Shown here in pieces: positions 14,493-22,250 of a stretch of 22,250 nucleotides of DNA. How positions within the stretch are numbered: the first letter of the stretch is position 1; every line of letters begins with the position of its first letter. A model generated the notes under the pieces. The model saw only the letters and a list, made by a program, of their open reading frames with translations. It was not told where the DNA came from and made no database searches. This DNA is from JBHGAV01 sp041946685 (GTDB lineage Bacteria; Acidobacteriota; Terriglobia; Bryobacterales; Bryobacteraceae). The translations under genes were made by a program, and so were the position numbers. Location: NCBI GenBank assembly GCA_041946685.1, contig JBHGAV010000062.1, positions 1 to 22,250 of the forward strand, written 5' to 3'.

Positions 14493-14506
14493 CTGCGGGG
14501 CCGCAG
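14493..14506. promoter_or_regulatory. Perfect palindrome, candidate enhancer site for the NtrC-type activator
   Basis: CTGCGG-GG-CCGCAG is a perfect inverted repeat centred about 135 bp upstream of the predicted sigma54 transcription start. That is the usual distance for enhancer sites of Fis-type DNA-binding activators. Binding is inferred from position and symmetry; GC-rich palindromes also occur by chance in such DNA. Confidence 0.4.
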
Positions 14507-14557
14507 GCCGGCACTTTTAGTTGCGCCGCTCAGGGTCCTGGTGCGAAATGTGCCGGC
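14507..14557. repeat. 8-bp inverted repeat downstream of the activator gene
   Basis: GCCGGCAC (14507-14514) and GTGCCGGC (14550-14557) are perfect inverted arms 35 bases apart, directly after the activator stop codon on the minus strand and next to the palindrome at 14493-14506. It may be part of the enhancer region or a structured 3' end of the regulator message. No U-run follows, so a classical intrinsic terminator is unlikely. Confidence 0.35.
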
Positions 14558-14565
14558 GCCCAGGC

Positions 14566-15933
14566 TCAGAGCGGAGGTTCCAGTTCGTACTTGCGGAGCT
14601 TCTCGCGCAGAGTCTTGCGGTGAATGCCCAGGAATTCCGCGGCCTTTGTGCGATTCCCGCCGAACTGCTCGAGCGCGCGGAGTATCTCTTCCTGTTCGAC
14701 GCGCGCCAGGCGCCCATCCTCCAGTTGGCCGGACGACGGCAGAGACGGCTGAACCGCCGCTTCCGGTCCGTAGGGCAGATCGCCCACGCCGATGACGTCG
14801 CCCTCGCAGGTCACCACTGCGTACTCAAGGGCGTTGATCAGCTCCCGGACGTTGCCCGGCCACGGGTGTGTCATCAAGAAGCGCATGGCTTCGTCGGAGA
14901 GCGCCGGCGCCGGCCGCCGGCGCTCCGCGGCCAGTTTTCTTATGTAGTGCGCGGCCAGCGCGGGGACATCGTCCAGCCGGTCTCGCAGCGGAGGCACCGC
15001 AATGTGAATCACGTTCAGCCGGTAGTACAGGTCCTCGCGGAAACTCCCCTCGCGCACCGCCTGCGGCAGGTCGCGGTTTGTGGCCGAGATGATTCGCACG
15101 TCCACCTTCTTCTTCTGGGCGCTTCCAACCCGGGATATCTCGCGCTCCTGGACCACGCGCAGCAGCCGCGCCTGCATCTGCACGCTGATGTTGGAGATCT
15201 CGTCCAGAAAGAGAGTCCCTCCGCTGGCCAGTTCAATCTTCCCCACGGTCGACTCAACGGCGCCCGAGTAAGCGCCCTTCACGTGGCCGAAAAGCTCGCT
15301 TTCGAAGAGCGTCTCCACGAGCGTCCCGCAATCGACGGTTACGAACGGCTTAGAGGCCCTGGCGCTCAGGCGGTGCACCGCCCGCGCCACGACTTCCTTC
15401 CCCGACCCCGTCTCCCCCGTGATCAGCACCGTGGAATCGGCCGGCGCGGCCTTCCGGACGAGGCGCAGGACCTGCCGCATGGGCTCGGACCGGCCGATCA
15501 CCTCGTCGGACAGCATCTGCCGGTCCAGTTCCTGCCGGACGCAACTGTCCTCGAGCGTCCGCCTTCCCGCCGCCGCCGCTCTTGCGGCAAGCGCCGTCAG
15601 CGCTTCGGGCGTGAACGGCTTGGGCAGATAGTTGTAGGCGCCGCGCTTGATGGCCTCGACCGCCGACTCGATGGTGGCGTAGCCGGTGATAATGATCACC
15701 ATCAAGTTGGGGGACTCCTGCTTCAACCGCTTCAACACCTCCAGACCGGGCATTCCGGGCATCATCAGGTCGAGCAGAGCCACGTCGAACGATTCCCGGG
15801 ACGCCCTCTCTAACCCCTCTTCGCCGCCGCATGCCGCGGCGACGCTGAAACCGGCCGCCTCCAGCGTCTGCGCGCAACCGATCCTCATCGACTCATCGTC
15901 GTCGATGATCAGTACCTTCCCTCGCGATGCCAT
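14566..15933 (-). CDS. NtrC-family sigma54-dependent response regulator
   Basis: The 455-residue protein has the full NtrC layout. The receiver (1-120) keeps D11-D13, phospho-acceptor D55, T83 and K105. The AAA+ domain has Walker A GETGSGKE (173-180), the sigma54-contact loop GAYSGA (220-225, a variant of GAFTGA), Walker B GGTLFLDE (238-245) and FREDLYYRLN near the sensor/arginine-finger region. A C-terminal Fis-type helix-turn-helix covers about 426-450. It should activate sigma54 promoters after phosphorylation. The ATG at 15933 shares one base with the stop of the kinase gene (TGATG), so the two are coupled and almost certainly a cognate pair. The nearest sigma54-like promoter is the one in front of the receiver-NuoE gene just downstream, making that operon the obvious target. 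Confidence 0.95.
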   Translation of the reverse strand: MASRGKVLIIDDDESMRIGCAQTLEAAGFSVAAACGGEEGLERASRESFDVALLDLMMPGMPGLEVLKRLKQESPNLMVIIITGYATIESAVEAIKRGAYNYLPKPFTPEALTALAARAAAAGRRTLEDSCVRQELDRQMLSDEVIGRSEPMRQVLRLVRKAAPADSTVLITGETGSGKEVVARAVHRLSARASKPFVTVDCGTLVETLFESELFGHVKGAYSGAVESTVGKIELASGGTLFLDEISNISVQMQARLLRVVQEREISRVGSAQKKKVDVRIISATNRDLPQAVREGSFREDLYYRLNVIHIAVPPLRDRLDDVPALAAHYIRKLAAERRRPAPALSDEAMRFLMTHPWPGNVRELINALEYAVVTCEGDVIGVGDLPYGPEAAVQPSLPSSGQLEDGRLARVEQEEILRALEQFGGNRTKAAEFLGIHRKTLREKLRKYELEPPL

Positions 15934-17927
15934 CACCGGCTTCCCCTCGTGGCCGGCAGCGAGATCGTGAAGGTGGTGCCGCTCCCGGGAGTGCTCGTGA
16001 CGCTGATGTCGCCGCCGTGCGCCTGGATGATGCCGTAACTGACGGAAAGCCCGAGCCCTGTTCCGTGGCCGACCCCCTTGGTTGTGAAGAAAGGATCGAA
16101 AATGCGCTCCAGGTTCTCCGGAGGAATGCCGCACCCGGTGTCGGAGATGTGGATGTCGACGAAACCGGCCGACTCGCCCTCGCGCGTCGCCAGCACCAGC
16201 CGTCCCTTTCCGTTCATGGCGTCCACGGCATTCAGAATGATGTTCATGAAGACCTGTTGCAGTTGGCTCTGATCGGCTTCCACCGCCGCCAGCCCGGCGC
16301 CATAGTCCCGGACCACCTGAATGTTCTGGAAAAGAAACTGACCCTCGAAGAGTTTGAGCGTGGTGTCCAACACCTGGTTTACGTCCAGCGACTCGATCAG
16401 CGGCTTGCGCTCCCGGGCGAAGTCCAGAAGGCTCCTCACGATGCTGTGGCAGCGCTTGGTCTCCTTCTCGATGCGGTCCAGGTTCTCCCGGACCCGGCCC
16501 TCTGCCGGCACCTGCTGGATGATGAGCCGGCTGAACAACAGAATGCTGCCCAGCGGGTTGTTGATTTCGTGAGCCACTCCGGCGGCCAGTTGGCCGATCA
16601 TGGCCAACCGGTCCGATCGCATCAGCTTTTCGTGCGTCTGCCTGTGCAGTTGCTGATCCCGTGCGCGGATGGCGGCTGCCATCTTGTTGAAGGAATTGCC
16701 GAGCGTCACGATCTCGGGCGGCGCTCCTTCCAGCTTGAGCTCTTCTGGGGAACTGCCCGCCGCAACCCGCTCCGTGGCCCTGACCAGCGCATTTACCGGC
16801 CGCATGACCGAAATGGACAGCAGGTAGCTGATGGCGATCGCCAGAAGCACGGCGACGCCCGTCATCACGAACAAGATCTGAATGGCACGCCGCTCGGCCG
16901 CCTCGAACTTCCGCTCCAACAGCCCGAACCCGATGGCTCCGATTACCCGGCCGCTCACGTCCCGAATCGGCTCGTAGGCGGTCAGGTACCACTCATCCTG
17001 GATCCGGCCGGGCTGGACCCAGCGCTCGCCTTTGCGGATCACCTGCTCGTACACGTCCGCGGAGATGAGCGTCCCCACCTCGCGCTCTCCGGAGGCCGCC
17101 TTGGCGGTAGTGGCAATCCGCACGTCGCCCAGAAACAGCGAAGCGATGGCCACGTCGCGCGATTCGAATTGCTCCTCCCGGTAAAGGTTGTTGCGTATCC
17201 GGTCGACGATCTCGTTACGACGATTCAGGAGCCGCCCCGCGCAGAGCGCGCCCAGAAGCCCCCCTTCGTCTCCGGCCACCGGGACGGCCACCATGGACAA
17301 CAATCCCGCCGGGTCGCGGGTGCGATCGCGCACGGCGGCATGGGGAGTCGGAACAACATCGATCCGCGCGCGCTCGGCCAGCTCCGGGCTTTCCCCCGCC
17401 AGATCCTCGCTCGTGAGCGCCACCGACCCGGAGACCTCCCTCCGGCCTCGGAGCGCTTGCTGGACAAGCGCCTCCACTTCCCTGGCGGCAATCCGCTTGC
17501 CGCGGTTACTGGCTGGGAACAGAATCAGGCCGCGAACGTCCGTCAGTATGAGGACGTCGAGGTCCTCCAGTTGGCGGAACGCCTGCATCGGCACGGCCAG
17601 CTCCTCGACTGCGCCGCGTGCCGCGGCCTCCCGCAAGGCCCGCCGCTGCGCCATCAACCGGCTGGCGTCCGCGATGCGGGCGACGTGCTGCCGGTACAGT
17701 TCCTGAGCCGCGCTCAAGTCGACCGGGAGGATGTCTTGCAGGCGCGGCAGGGTCCGGTGAATCAGGCCGACGCCCAGCGACGCGAACATGCCGCCGATCA
17801 GCAGAATGATGACGATAAAGGAGACCAGAATCCTTGCCCGCAAGGTCATGAAGGCAAAGAGCATGTGAATTCGCTGGAGCAACCTTGCGCTGCCCGGCGC
17901 GCCGCTCGCGTGGTCCGCTTCTTTCAT
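15933..17927 (-). CDS. Membrane sensor histidine kinase (Cache-like sensor, HAMP, HisKA, HATPase)
   Basis: The 664-residue protein has a first membrane helix at about 33-54, a long periplasmic region (about 55-348) whose distal half (EWYLTAYEPIRDVSGRVIGAIGFG) resembles a Cache sensor domain, a second helix at about 349-370 and a HAMP linker. The kinase core shows the phospho-accepting H453 in GVAHEINNPLG, the N box around N566, the DTGCGI box (596-601) and GHGTGLGLS. All catalytic boxes look intact. The HEINNPLG form is typical of kinases paired with NtrC-type regulators. Start is the ATG at 17927 with GGAG six bases upstream; a TTG at 17945 is the only extension. The ligand is unknown. It may also phosphorylate the receiver fused to NuoE, because no other kinase is encoded nearby. 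Confidence 0.94.
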   Translation of the reverse strand: MKEADHASGAPGSARLLQRIHMLFAFMTLRARILVSFIVIILLIGGMFASLGVGLIHRTLPRLQDILPVDLSAAQELYRQHVARIADASRLMAQRRALREAAARGAVEELAVPMQAFRQLEDLDVLILTDVRGLILFPASNRGKRIAAREVEALVQQALRGRREVSGSVALTSEDLAGESPELAERARIDVVPTPHAAVRDRTRDPAGLLSMVAVPVAGDEGGLLGALCAGRLLNRRNEIVDRIRNNLYREEQFESRDVAIASLFLGDVRIATTAKAASGEREVGTLISADVYEQVIRKGERWVQPGRIQDEWYLTAYEPIRDVSGRVIGAIGFGLLERKFEAAERRAIQILFVMTGVAVLLAIAISYLLSISVMRPVNALVRATERVAAGSSPEELKLEGAPPEIVTLGNSFNKMAAAIRARDQQLHRQTHEKLMRSDRLAMIGQLAAGVAHEINNPLGSILLFSRLIIQQVPAEGRVRENLDRIEKETKRCHSIVRSLLDFARERKPLIESLDVNQVLDTTLKLFEGQFLFQNIQVVRDYGAGLAAVEADQSQLQQVFMNIILNAVDAMNGKGRLVLATREGESAGFVDIHISDTGCGIPPENLERIFDPFFTTKGVGHGTGLGLSVSYGIIQAHGGDISVTSTPGSGTTFTISLPATRGSR

Positions 17928-18042
17928 CGACGACTCCGCGCCCAAGACGAAGACAGTGTAATCAGAAATACAAGTCTAGCGCTCCCACCCCCAGCCGCCA
18001 ACAGAGGCCGAGCCATGTTAAGCTTCGCTCGGAGGGTGGCGC

Positions 18043-18630
18043 GTGAAGCTGACTCTCGTTGGGATCGTCTTCCTGCTCGCGGCCCTCGGCACAAAGGCCG
18101 CGCCCATGACACCTCTGGAGCGGCAGCGGCTGGTTGCTCACCTCGAAATGACCGGGAGCTGGCTGATCGACGAAGTCTCGGGTCTGTCCCCCGCACAGCT
18201 TCGGTTCCATCCCTCGCCGGGCGCATGGAGCATCCTGGAGAACGTGGAACACCTGTCGATCACCGACCCCATCTACTGGCGGCAGTTCCGCGAGGCGATG
18301 AAGGCTCCCCCCAAGGGTACTCCGGATCCCGCTAGGGACGCCGACACGCTGTGGTACGGCATTGATCGCACCAACCGCGCGCCCGCCATCCCCTCGGAGG
18401 ACATCAAGGGGAATCTGCGCGATCTGGAAGCGGGACTGGAGGTCTTTCGCAGAGTGCACCGGGAAATGCTCCAGTACACGCGAACAACCACGGAGGACCT
18501 CCGCAGTCACTACGTGGAACGGGAGAACTGCGACGCCTACCAGTGGCTTCTGCTCATCTCCACGCACGCGCAACGGCACATCCTGCAGATCCGGGAGATC
18601 AAGTCAGATCCCAGGTTCCCGAAGAAGTAG
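18043..18630 (+). CDS. Secreted DinB-fold protein
   Basis: The 195-residue product begins with a signal peptide (about 1-19, ending GTKAA) followed by a DinB-like four-helix domain. The possible metal-binding histidine triad is visible as H70 (ENVEHL), H175 and H179 (THAQRHILQI). DinB/YfiT-like proteins include metal-dependent thiol transferases and hydrolases, but most members, including this one, lack a known function. Start is GTG at 18043 with GGAGG seven bases upstream. It diverges from the histidine kinase gene with a 115-bp gap, and is separated from the converging NTF2-like gene by 51 bp with no clear terminator. Confidence 0.85.
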   Translation: MKLTLVGIVFLLAALGTKAAPMTPLERQRLVAHLEMTGSWLIDEVSGLSPAQLRFHPSPGAWSILENVEHLSITDPIYWRQFREAMKAPPKGTPDPARDADTLWYGIDRTNRAPAIPSEDIKGNLRDLEAGLEVFRRVHREMLQYTRTTTEDLRSHYVERENCDAYQWLLLISTHAQRHILQIREIKSDPRFPKK

Positions 18631-18681
18631 GAAGCCCTACGCCCTGAGATGGGGCTTGAGCAAGGCTGGCGCCTCGCGACA

Positions 18682-19086
18682 CTACGTTGCTGCCGCTTGC
18701 GTATCGGCCGGTTGCGGCTGCGTCAGCGCCCAATGCGTGTGGATGATCTTCCACTGGCCATTCGTGCGGCGGTAGACTTCCGTGGTGTTCCAGCGCGCAG
18801 TCTTGCCCTTGATCTGGTCCGTGAAGTTGAACGTCAGCACACCCATGTCGCCCGCCACCAGCACTCTCGGATTGACCATCTCCCACCGGTCGACGGTGAA
18901 GGTCCCTTGAAGCGGCTCGTAAAGCGCCCGCAGCGCCGCAAGCCCTTCCAGGCGCGCACCCACAAACGGGTCGAAGTAGTCCACCTCCGGATCCGAGGCC
19001 TCCAGGAATCCTTCCAAGTCGCCCTTCGCCCAGCGCTCGAAGGCTCCACGTTCGATCGCCAGGATCTCCTCTGCGTCAGAATTCAT
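18682..19086 (-). CDS. SnoaL/NTF2-like (DUF4440-type) small protein
   Basis: The 134-residue protein has the alpha-plus-beta barrel signature of the NTF2 superfamily: an N-terminal helical part with AIERGAFERWAKGDLEGFLEASDPEVDYFDP (split here only by position, about 10-40), then strands ending in WKIIHTHWAL (112-121). Members include polyketide cyclases, isomerases and many stress- or ketosteroid-related proteins; no active-site pattern here points to one reaction. There is no signal peptide. Start ATG at 19086 with GGGAG about twelve bases upstream. It stands alone between converging and diverging neighbours. Confidence 0.8.
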   Translation of the reverse strand: MNSDAEEILAIERGAFERWAKGDLEGFLEASDPEVDYFDPFVGARLEGLAALRALYEPLQGTFTVDRWEMVNPRVLVAGDMGVLTFNFTDQIKGKTARWNTTEVYRRTNGQWKIIHTHWALTQPQPADTQAAAT

Positions 19087-19408
19087 CGTTGCGATATCTC
19101 CCTGTGGGGATGCGCCGGGTATAGTGCCGCATGGAGCCGGTGCGAGGCTTCCAGCAACTCGCTACGAGAAAAAACAGCGCCAGTAGAAGGACGGACATCG
19201 CCCGCGGACTTATCCAGGTGGTTGCTCGCCCCGTCAGACCCCCTTGCGTTCAGCCCAGGACTCCACCTTCGGCCTCCCGGGAATCACCTATTCTACACTC
19301 CGCGGCCGGCCACCTTCCAGGAGGCGAAGAGGCTGATATGATTTGCCAATAAATCGGACAGCGACATCTGATTTTGAGCGCGCTGCGCCGTCAGTTGGGA
19401 AAGATAAC
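19087..19408. other. Intergenic region upstream of the TIGR03437-type gene
   Basis: About 320 bases separate the NTF2-like gene from the preferred start of the large exported protein. The right end holds a plausible extended -10 promoter (listed separately). Elsewhere I see only short open frames with no family resemblance and no RNA gene or clear terminator. Confidence 0.5.
19334..19342 (+). promoter_or_regulatory. Extended -10 promoter of the large exported protein
   Basis: TGATATGAT gives an extended -10 (TG-N-TATGAT, five of six bases of TATAAT). The -35 region is poor, as is usual with extended -10 promoters. Transcription would begin near 19349, downstream of the TTG at 19343, which favours the TTG at 19409 as the translation start. 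Confidence 0.45.
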
Positions 19409-22183
19409 TTGAACGGCTTCAAGACCTTATTGGCTCTGGTCATTCTCCCGTCGCTGGCCCCGGCGGGGGTCTCCGCGGCACCCCAGATCTTTGCCGGAGG
19501 TGTGGTCAACGCAGCCAGCTTCGATCCCGCGCCCGCGCTGTTGGGGCCGGGATCGATCGCCGCTGTTTTCGGGACGGACCTCGCGGCATCGGTCCACTCC
19601 ACTGCCAGCGCCACGCTGCCAGCCTCGCTTGGGAATACTCAGGTTTTGGTCAACAGCGTTGCGGCGCCCCTGTTCTTTGTCTCACCTGGGCAGGTCAATT
19701 TCCAGGTTCCCTGGGAGGTCGGCAACCTCAGCCAGTTCACGGTTGTGGTGGTGACGAACGGCGTGCGGTCGAATGAAGTGACGGTGCAGGCCACCGGCGC
19801 GGCGCCAGGGTGCTTCAAGGTGCAGGGGGATCTGGGCGCGATTCTGATCTCCGGGACGGATGTGTTGCCCGCCCCTGCCGGCAGCGTGCCAGGCCGCAAC
19901 GCCCGGCCAGCCCGGCCGGGCGAGTATCTCTCGCTTTACTGCACCGGTCTGGGAGCCGTCACCAATCCGCCGGTTACGGGCGCGCCGGGGTCTGCCTCTC
20001 CCCTCTCGGAAACGCTGGCGGTTCCTACGGTGACCATTGGAACCGTGCCGGCCCGGGTCACCTTCTCTGGGCTGGCGCCGGGCCTGACCGGCTGCAACCA
20101 GATCAATGTGGAAGTGCCCGGCGGCGCCCCTTCGGGCGATTCGGTGCCCATCGTGGTGACCGCCGGCGGCGGCATGTCGAACACGGTCACCGCGGCGATC
20201 TCGGGAACGGCCGGACCGGCTGCGGGTACGCTCGCCATCGCGTCGCTGAACACGACTTCTCTCCTTCCGATGACACCGCTGGCGATCCGCGTAGTCGGCC
20301 TGAGCGGAACCGAGAACATACAGGTCCGGTACTCGAATGCCGCGGGATTCTCGCCGGTCGTGCGGCCGATTCGCGCAGGCCCGGACGGCACTCTGATCGC
20401 GCCCGTGCCTCTCTACGTAGACCCGTCGGCCAAACAGATCGCGGCCGGATCTGTCTCTCTCGTCATATCGCAGGGAACGCGCTCGACGGCCCCGGTGACG
20501 CTCGCCATCCGCAACCTCCCTCCCCTAAGCGAGTACGGAACCCCGCTAGGCAAGATCAGCGAGGCTGTGTTGGTATTCGACTCCATCATGATCGGCCAGC
20601 GGCTGAACCAGTTCCAGTCCTACCAGACCCTTCCGGGCAGTGTGAACACCTCGCAGGCGCGCACCATGCTCAGCGCCCTTCTGAGGGCGGTCCATCGCGC
20701 CCGCACCGACGTCAGCCAGGTAGCCGCCCACCCCTCGCTGGTGATTCCGGCCGGGACCCTGGCCGACGGCACGGCTCTGCAATTCGATCGCGATTCTCTG
20801 GAACTGATGGACCGGGTGAATGGCCTCTTCCTTTCACAGACATTTGCTGCGGTCCCACTGCCGCCCGCGGTGCGGGGGCGGGCCGCGGCGAATCTCTCGG
20901 CGGCGGATCTGATCCGCATCATGGAATCGACGACGGACGCCAACGCGTTTCTGGAGGCGTCGATGGAGTCCATGAATCCGCAGAACACTTGGAAGGAAAT
21001 GACCGAAGCGTCCGCTACCGCTCTGGGGGTGTACTTCAATACCCTTCCTGCCGCGAAGGCCAGACTGCTCGGTCCCATGGCCGCCATCCTGTCGGACATG
21101 TGCGCGATCGGGCACGCCTTCGGCAACATGGGTGCCCTGATTGCCGGCCTGGCGACGCGCAACGGCGAACGCGCCAAGGTGGCTTATGATGCTCTGAACG
21201 AGTCGACGGCCGATACGATCAGCGCGGGGATTGACATGGTGCTGCTGCTTACGGGCAACGTCGCGCAACTCGGCGCCGCCTCAACCGTGGCCGGCTTTGT
21301 CAAGAGCTTCTACGATCTCTACGTCACCAACCAGTCCACGCTCGACGGAATCACCGCGACCGTAGCGAATGACGTGAGAGGCCGCTCTCCCGCCGGTACG
21401 TTTGGCGTTGCCACCGGCTCTACTCCTTTGCCGGTAGAATCGCAGCTCACCTCGCCGCAAGCCGGAATCGAAATCTGTTGTTTCACCGCCAGCGGGTCAA
21501 CTCTCACGAGCGTCTCGGACCCGAGCGGGCGCTACACGGTGTGGATCCCGCTTCAGGCTGCGGGCACCGATTACCAGCGCCTGCTGGTGCGCGCGCTGTC
21601 TCTGCTGAGCGGCGTCGAGGTTGCCTCTGGGACCCGGGATATGAGGGGTCTGAAGCCGGATACGCCCCTGACGCTTTCGCCTCTGACGACAACGCCCAGC
21701 ATGACCGACGTATATGAGGGGACCTACTCTCTGACAGTCACGGAAACGGAGCTGTGCATTTCTACTGTCCGGGAGCCGGTGATGGCCCCGGCTGTAATCA
21801 GCGCTACTGGAGCCAACATCACGCTGGTATCCAGCGCAGCGCTGGAGACGGTGCCGCCTGGCGGTTCATCTGCTTTCACTGGCTGGCTCCTGGCTCAGGG
21901 GGTGCCGTCTCTCACCTTCGCCTGCGAAGGCGGTAGTGTGACGTTTGACCCTACGCCGTTCGGCTGCGCAGCCAACGGGGCCTTTGTCGGCACGACCAAC
22001 GGAACATCGGTTGCGCTTACGATGCAGACGTCGATCGCGGGGTGCCCCGACCACATCATCCCGGGTACGGTGTCGGTGGCGGGATCGAAGCCGGTCGTCA
22101 ACCTGAGCGCCACTTACACCCAGCTCACCATGTTCGGTCATCCCGCCCAGGTTGTCTTCTCTGCGACCCTCACGAAGAAATGA
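19409..22183 (+). CDS. Large exported protein with TIGR03437 (Solibacter-type) domain
   Basis: The 924-residue product starts with a signal peptide (KTLLALVILPSLAPAGVSA). Residues about 26-266 match the Solibacter/Acidobacteria TIGR03437 domain: GGVVNAASF, LLGPGSIAAVFGTDLA, PLFFVSPGQVNFQVPWE, YCTGLGAVTNPP and GCNQINVEVPGG. In most proteins this domain sits at the C terminus; here it is at the N terminus. A short Ig-like segment follows (about 278-370), then a helical region of about 280 residues (roughly 375-655) that I do not recognise, and a beta-rich C-terminal part (about 680-924) containing a pair CC and several spaced cysteines. It is probably a cell-surface or periplasmic protein. Start TTG at 19409 follows GGGAAAG; the TTG at 19343 would precede the predicted transcription start. 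Function unknown. Confidence 0.85.
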   Translation: MNGFKTLLALVILPSLAPAGVSAAPQIFAGGVVNAASFDPAPALLGPGSIAAVFGTDLAASVHSTASATLPASLGNTQVLVNSVAAPLFFVSPGQVNFQVPWEVGNLSQFTVVVVTNGVRSNEVTVQATGAAPGCFKVQGDLGAILISGTDVLPAPAGSVPGRNARPARPGEYLSLYCTGLGAVTNPPVTGAPGSASPLSETLAVPTVTIGTVPARVTFSGLAPGLTGCNQINVEVPGGAPSGDSVPIVVTAGGGMSNTVTAAISGTAGPAAGTLAIASLNTTSLLPMTPLAIRVVGLSGTENIQVRYSNAAGFSPVVRPIRAGPDGTLIAPVPLYVDPSAKQIAAGSVSLVISQGTRSTAPVTLAIRNLPPLSEYGTPLGKISEAVLVFDSIMIGQRLNQFQSYQTLPGSVNTSQARTMLSALLRAVHRARTDVSQVAAHPSLVIPAGTLADGTALQFDRDSLELMDRVNGLFLSQTFAAVPLPPAVRGRAAANLSAADLIRIMESTTDANAFLEASMESMNPQNTWKEMTEASATALGVYFNTLPAAKARLLGPMAAILSDMCAIGHAFGNMGALIAGLATRNGERAKVAYDALNESTADTISAGIDMVLLLTGNVAQLGAASTVAGFVKSFYDLYVTNQSTLDGITATVANDVRGRSPAGTFGVATGSTPLPVESQLTSPQAGIEICCFTASGSTLTSVSDPSGRYTVWIPLQAAGTDYQRLLVRALSLLSGVEVASGTRDMRGLKPDTPLTLSPLTTTPSMTDVYEGTYSLTVTETELCISTVREPVMAPAVISATGANITLVSSAALETVPPGGSSAFTGWLLAQGVPSLTFACEGGSVTFDPTPFGCAANGAFVGTTNGTSVALTMQTSIAGCPDHIIPGTVSVAGSKPVVNLSATYTQLTMFGHPAQVVFSATLTKK

Positions 22184-22250
22184 GGGGGGCCGGCTCTTGA
22201 TCAAAAATGGGGGCACCCTGAGGTGAGAAGCTGATAAAACATCTTTGACG
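22184..22250. other. Right-edge tail, no gene seen
   Basis: The last 67 bases follow the stop codon of the large exported protein. They contain TTGATCA at 22197-22203 and no clear terminator or start of a further gene. Confidence 0.4.

Noticed and set aside
14323..14514. 64-residue N-terminal extension of the receiver-NuoE frame
   Set aside because: The predicted sigma54 promoter lies inside it, it has no domain similarity, and a better ribosome binding site precedes the ATG at 14322.
15934..16992. N-terminal extension of the NtrC-type frame
   Set aside because: The extension is a shadow of the overlapping kinase gene; the ATG at 15933 begins exactly at the receiver domain.
15927..18335. 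802-residue plus-strand open frame across the kinase gene
   Set aside because: Antisense to a complete histidine kinase with all boxes intact; composition is that of a shadow frame.

Overview
This GC-rich window is most likely chromosomal DNA of an Acidobacteriota bacterium, close to the Solibacter/Bryobacter group. The best lineage marker is the large exported protein at 19409-22183, which carries the 'Solibacter uncharacterized C-terminal' (TIGR03437) type of domain. Tat-exported enolase-superfamily enzymes and small exported DinB/NTF2-type proteins fit the same group. No tRNA, rRNA, CRISPR array or complete insertion sequence was seen.

Left part (1-3389): an HDOD signalling protein on the minus strand, a bacterial transaldolase on the plus strand, and an exported metallo-beta-lactamase-fold protein on the minus strand whose 3' end overlaps that of the transaldolase. 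A 12-bp perfect palindrome lies between the MBL gene and the next, divergent operon.

Sugar-acid/hydroxy-acid block (3506-9246): a plus-strand operon encodes an ACS-family (hexuronate/galactonate-type) MFS transporter, an Asp/Glu/hydantoin-racemase-like protein and a LarA-type nickel-pincer racemase/epimerase; the last two genes overlap by ATGA. A converging minus-strand operon encodes two enolase-superfamily proteins. One has the full D-galactonate-dehydratase-type active site. The other, encoded first, has lost several metal and catalytic residues. Its upstream region has a repeated CTACAA motif overlapping a possible -10 box. Together the block looks like an uptake, epimerisation and dehydration module for an aldonic acid or similar 2-hydroxy acid.

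Centre (9380-10657): an M23-type envelope peptidase homologue with its own likely promoter.

Main point of interest (10745-17927, minus strand): a membrane sensor histidine kinase and an NtrC-type sigma54 activator (stop/start overlap TGATG) are followed by a region with a near-consensus sigma54 promoter (14374-14389) and a perfect palindrome about 135 bp upstream of the predicted transcription start. That promoter faces three genes: a CheY-like receiver domain fused to a NuoE/HydC-type [2Fe-2S] subunit, a HydB/NuoF-type flavoprotein with the extra iron-sulfur domains typical of electron-bifurcating enzymes, and a short HoxU-like iron-sulfur subunit. No hydrogenase, formate dehydrogenase or other catalytic subunit is present. 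The arrangement suggests a two-component system that switches on an NAD(P)H/ferredoxin-type electron-transfer complex and may also phosphorylate one of its subunits directly.

Right part (18043-22250): a secreted DinB-fold protein, an NTF2/SnoaL-like small protein, and the large TIGR03437-type exported protein with a plausible extended -10 promoter.
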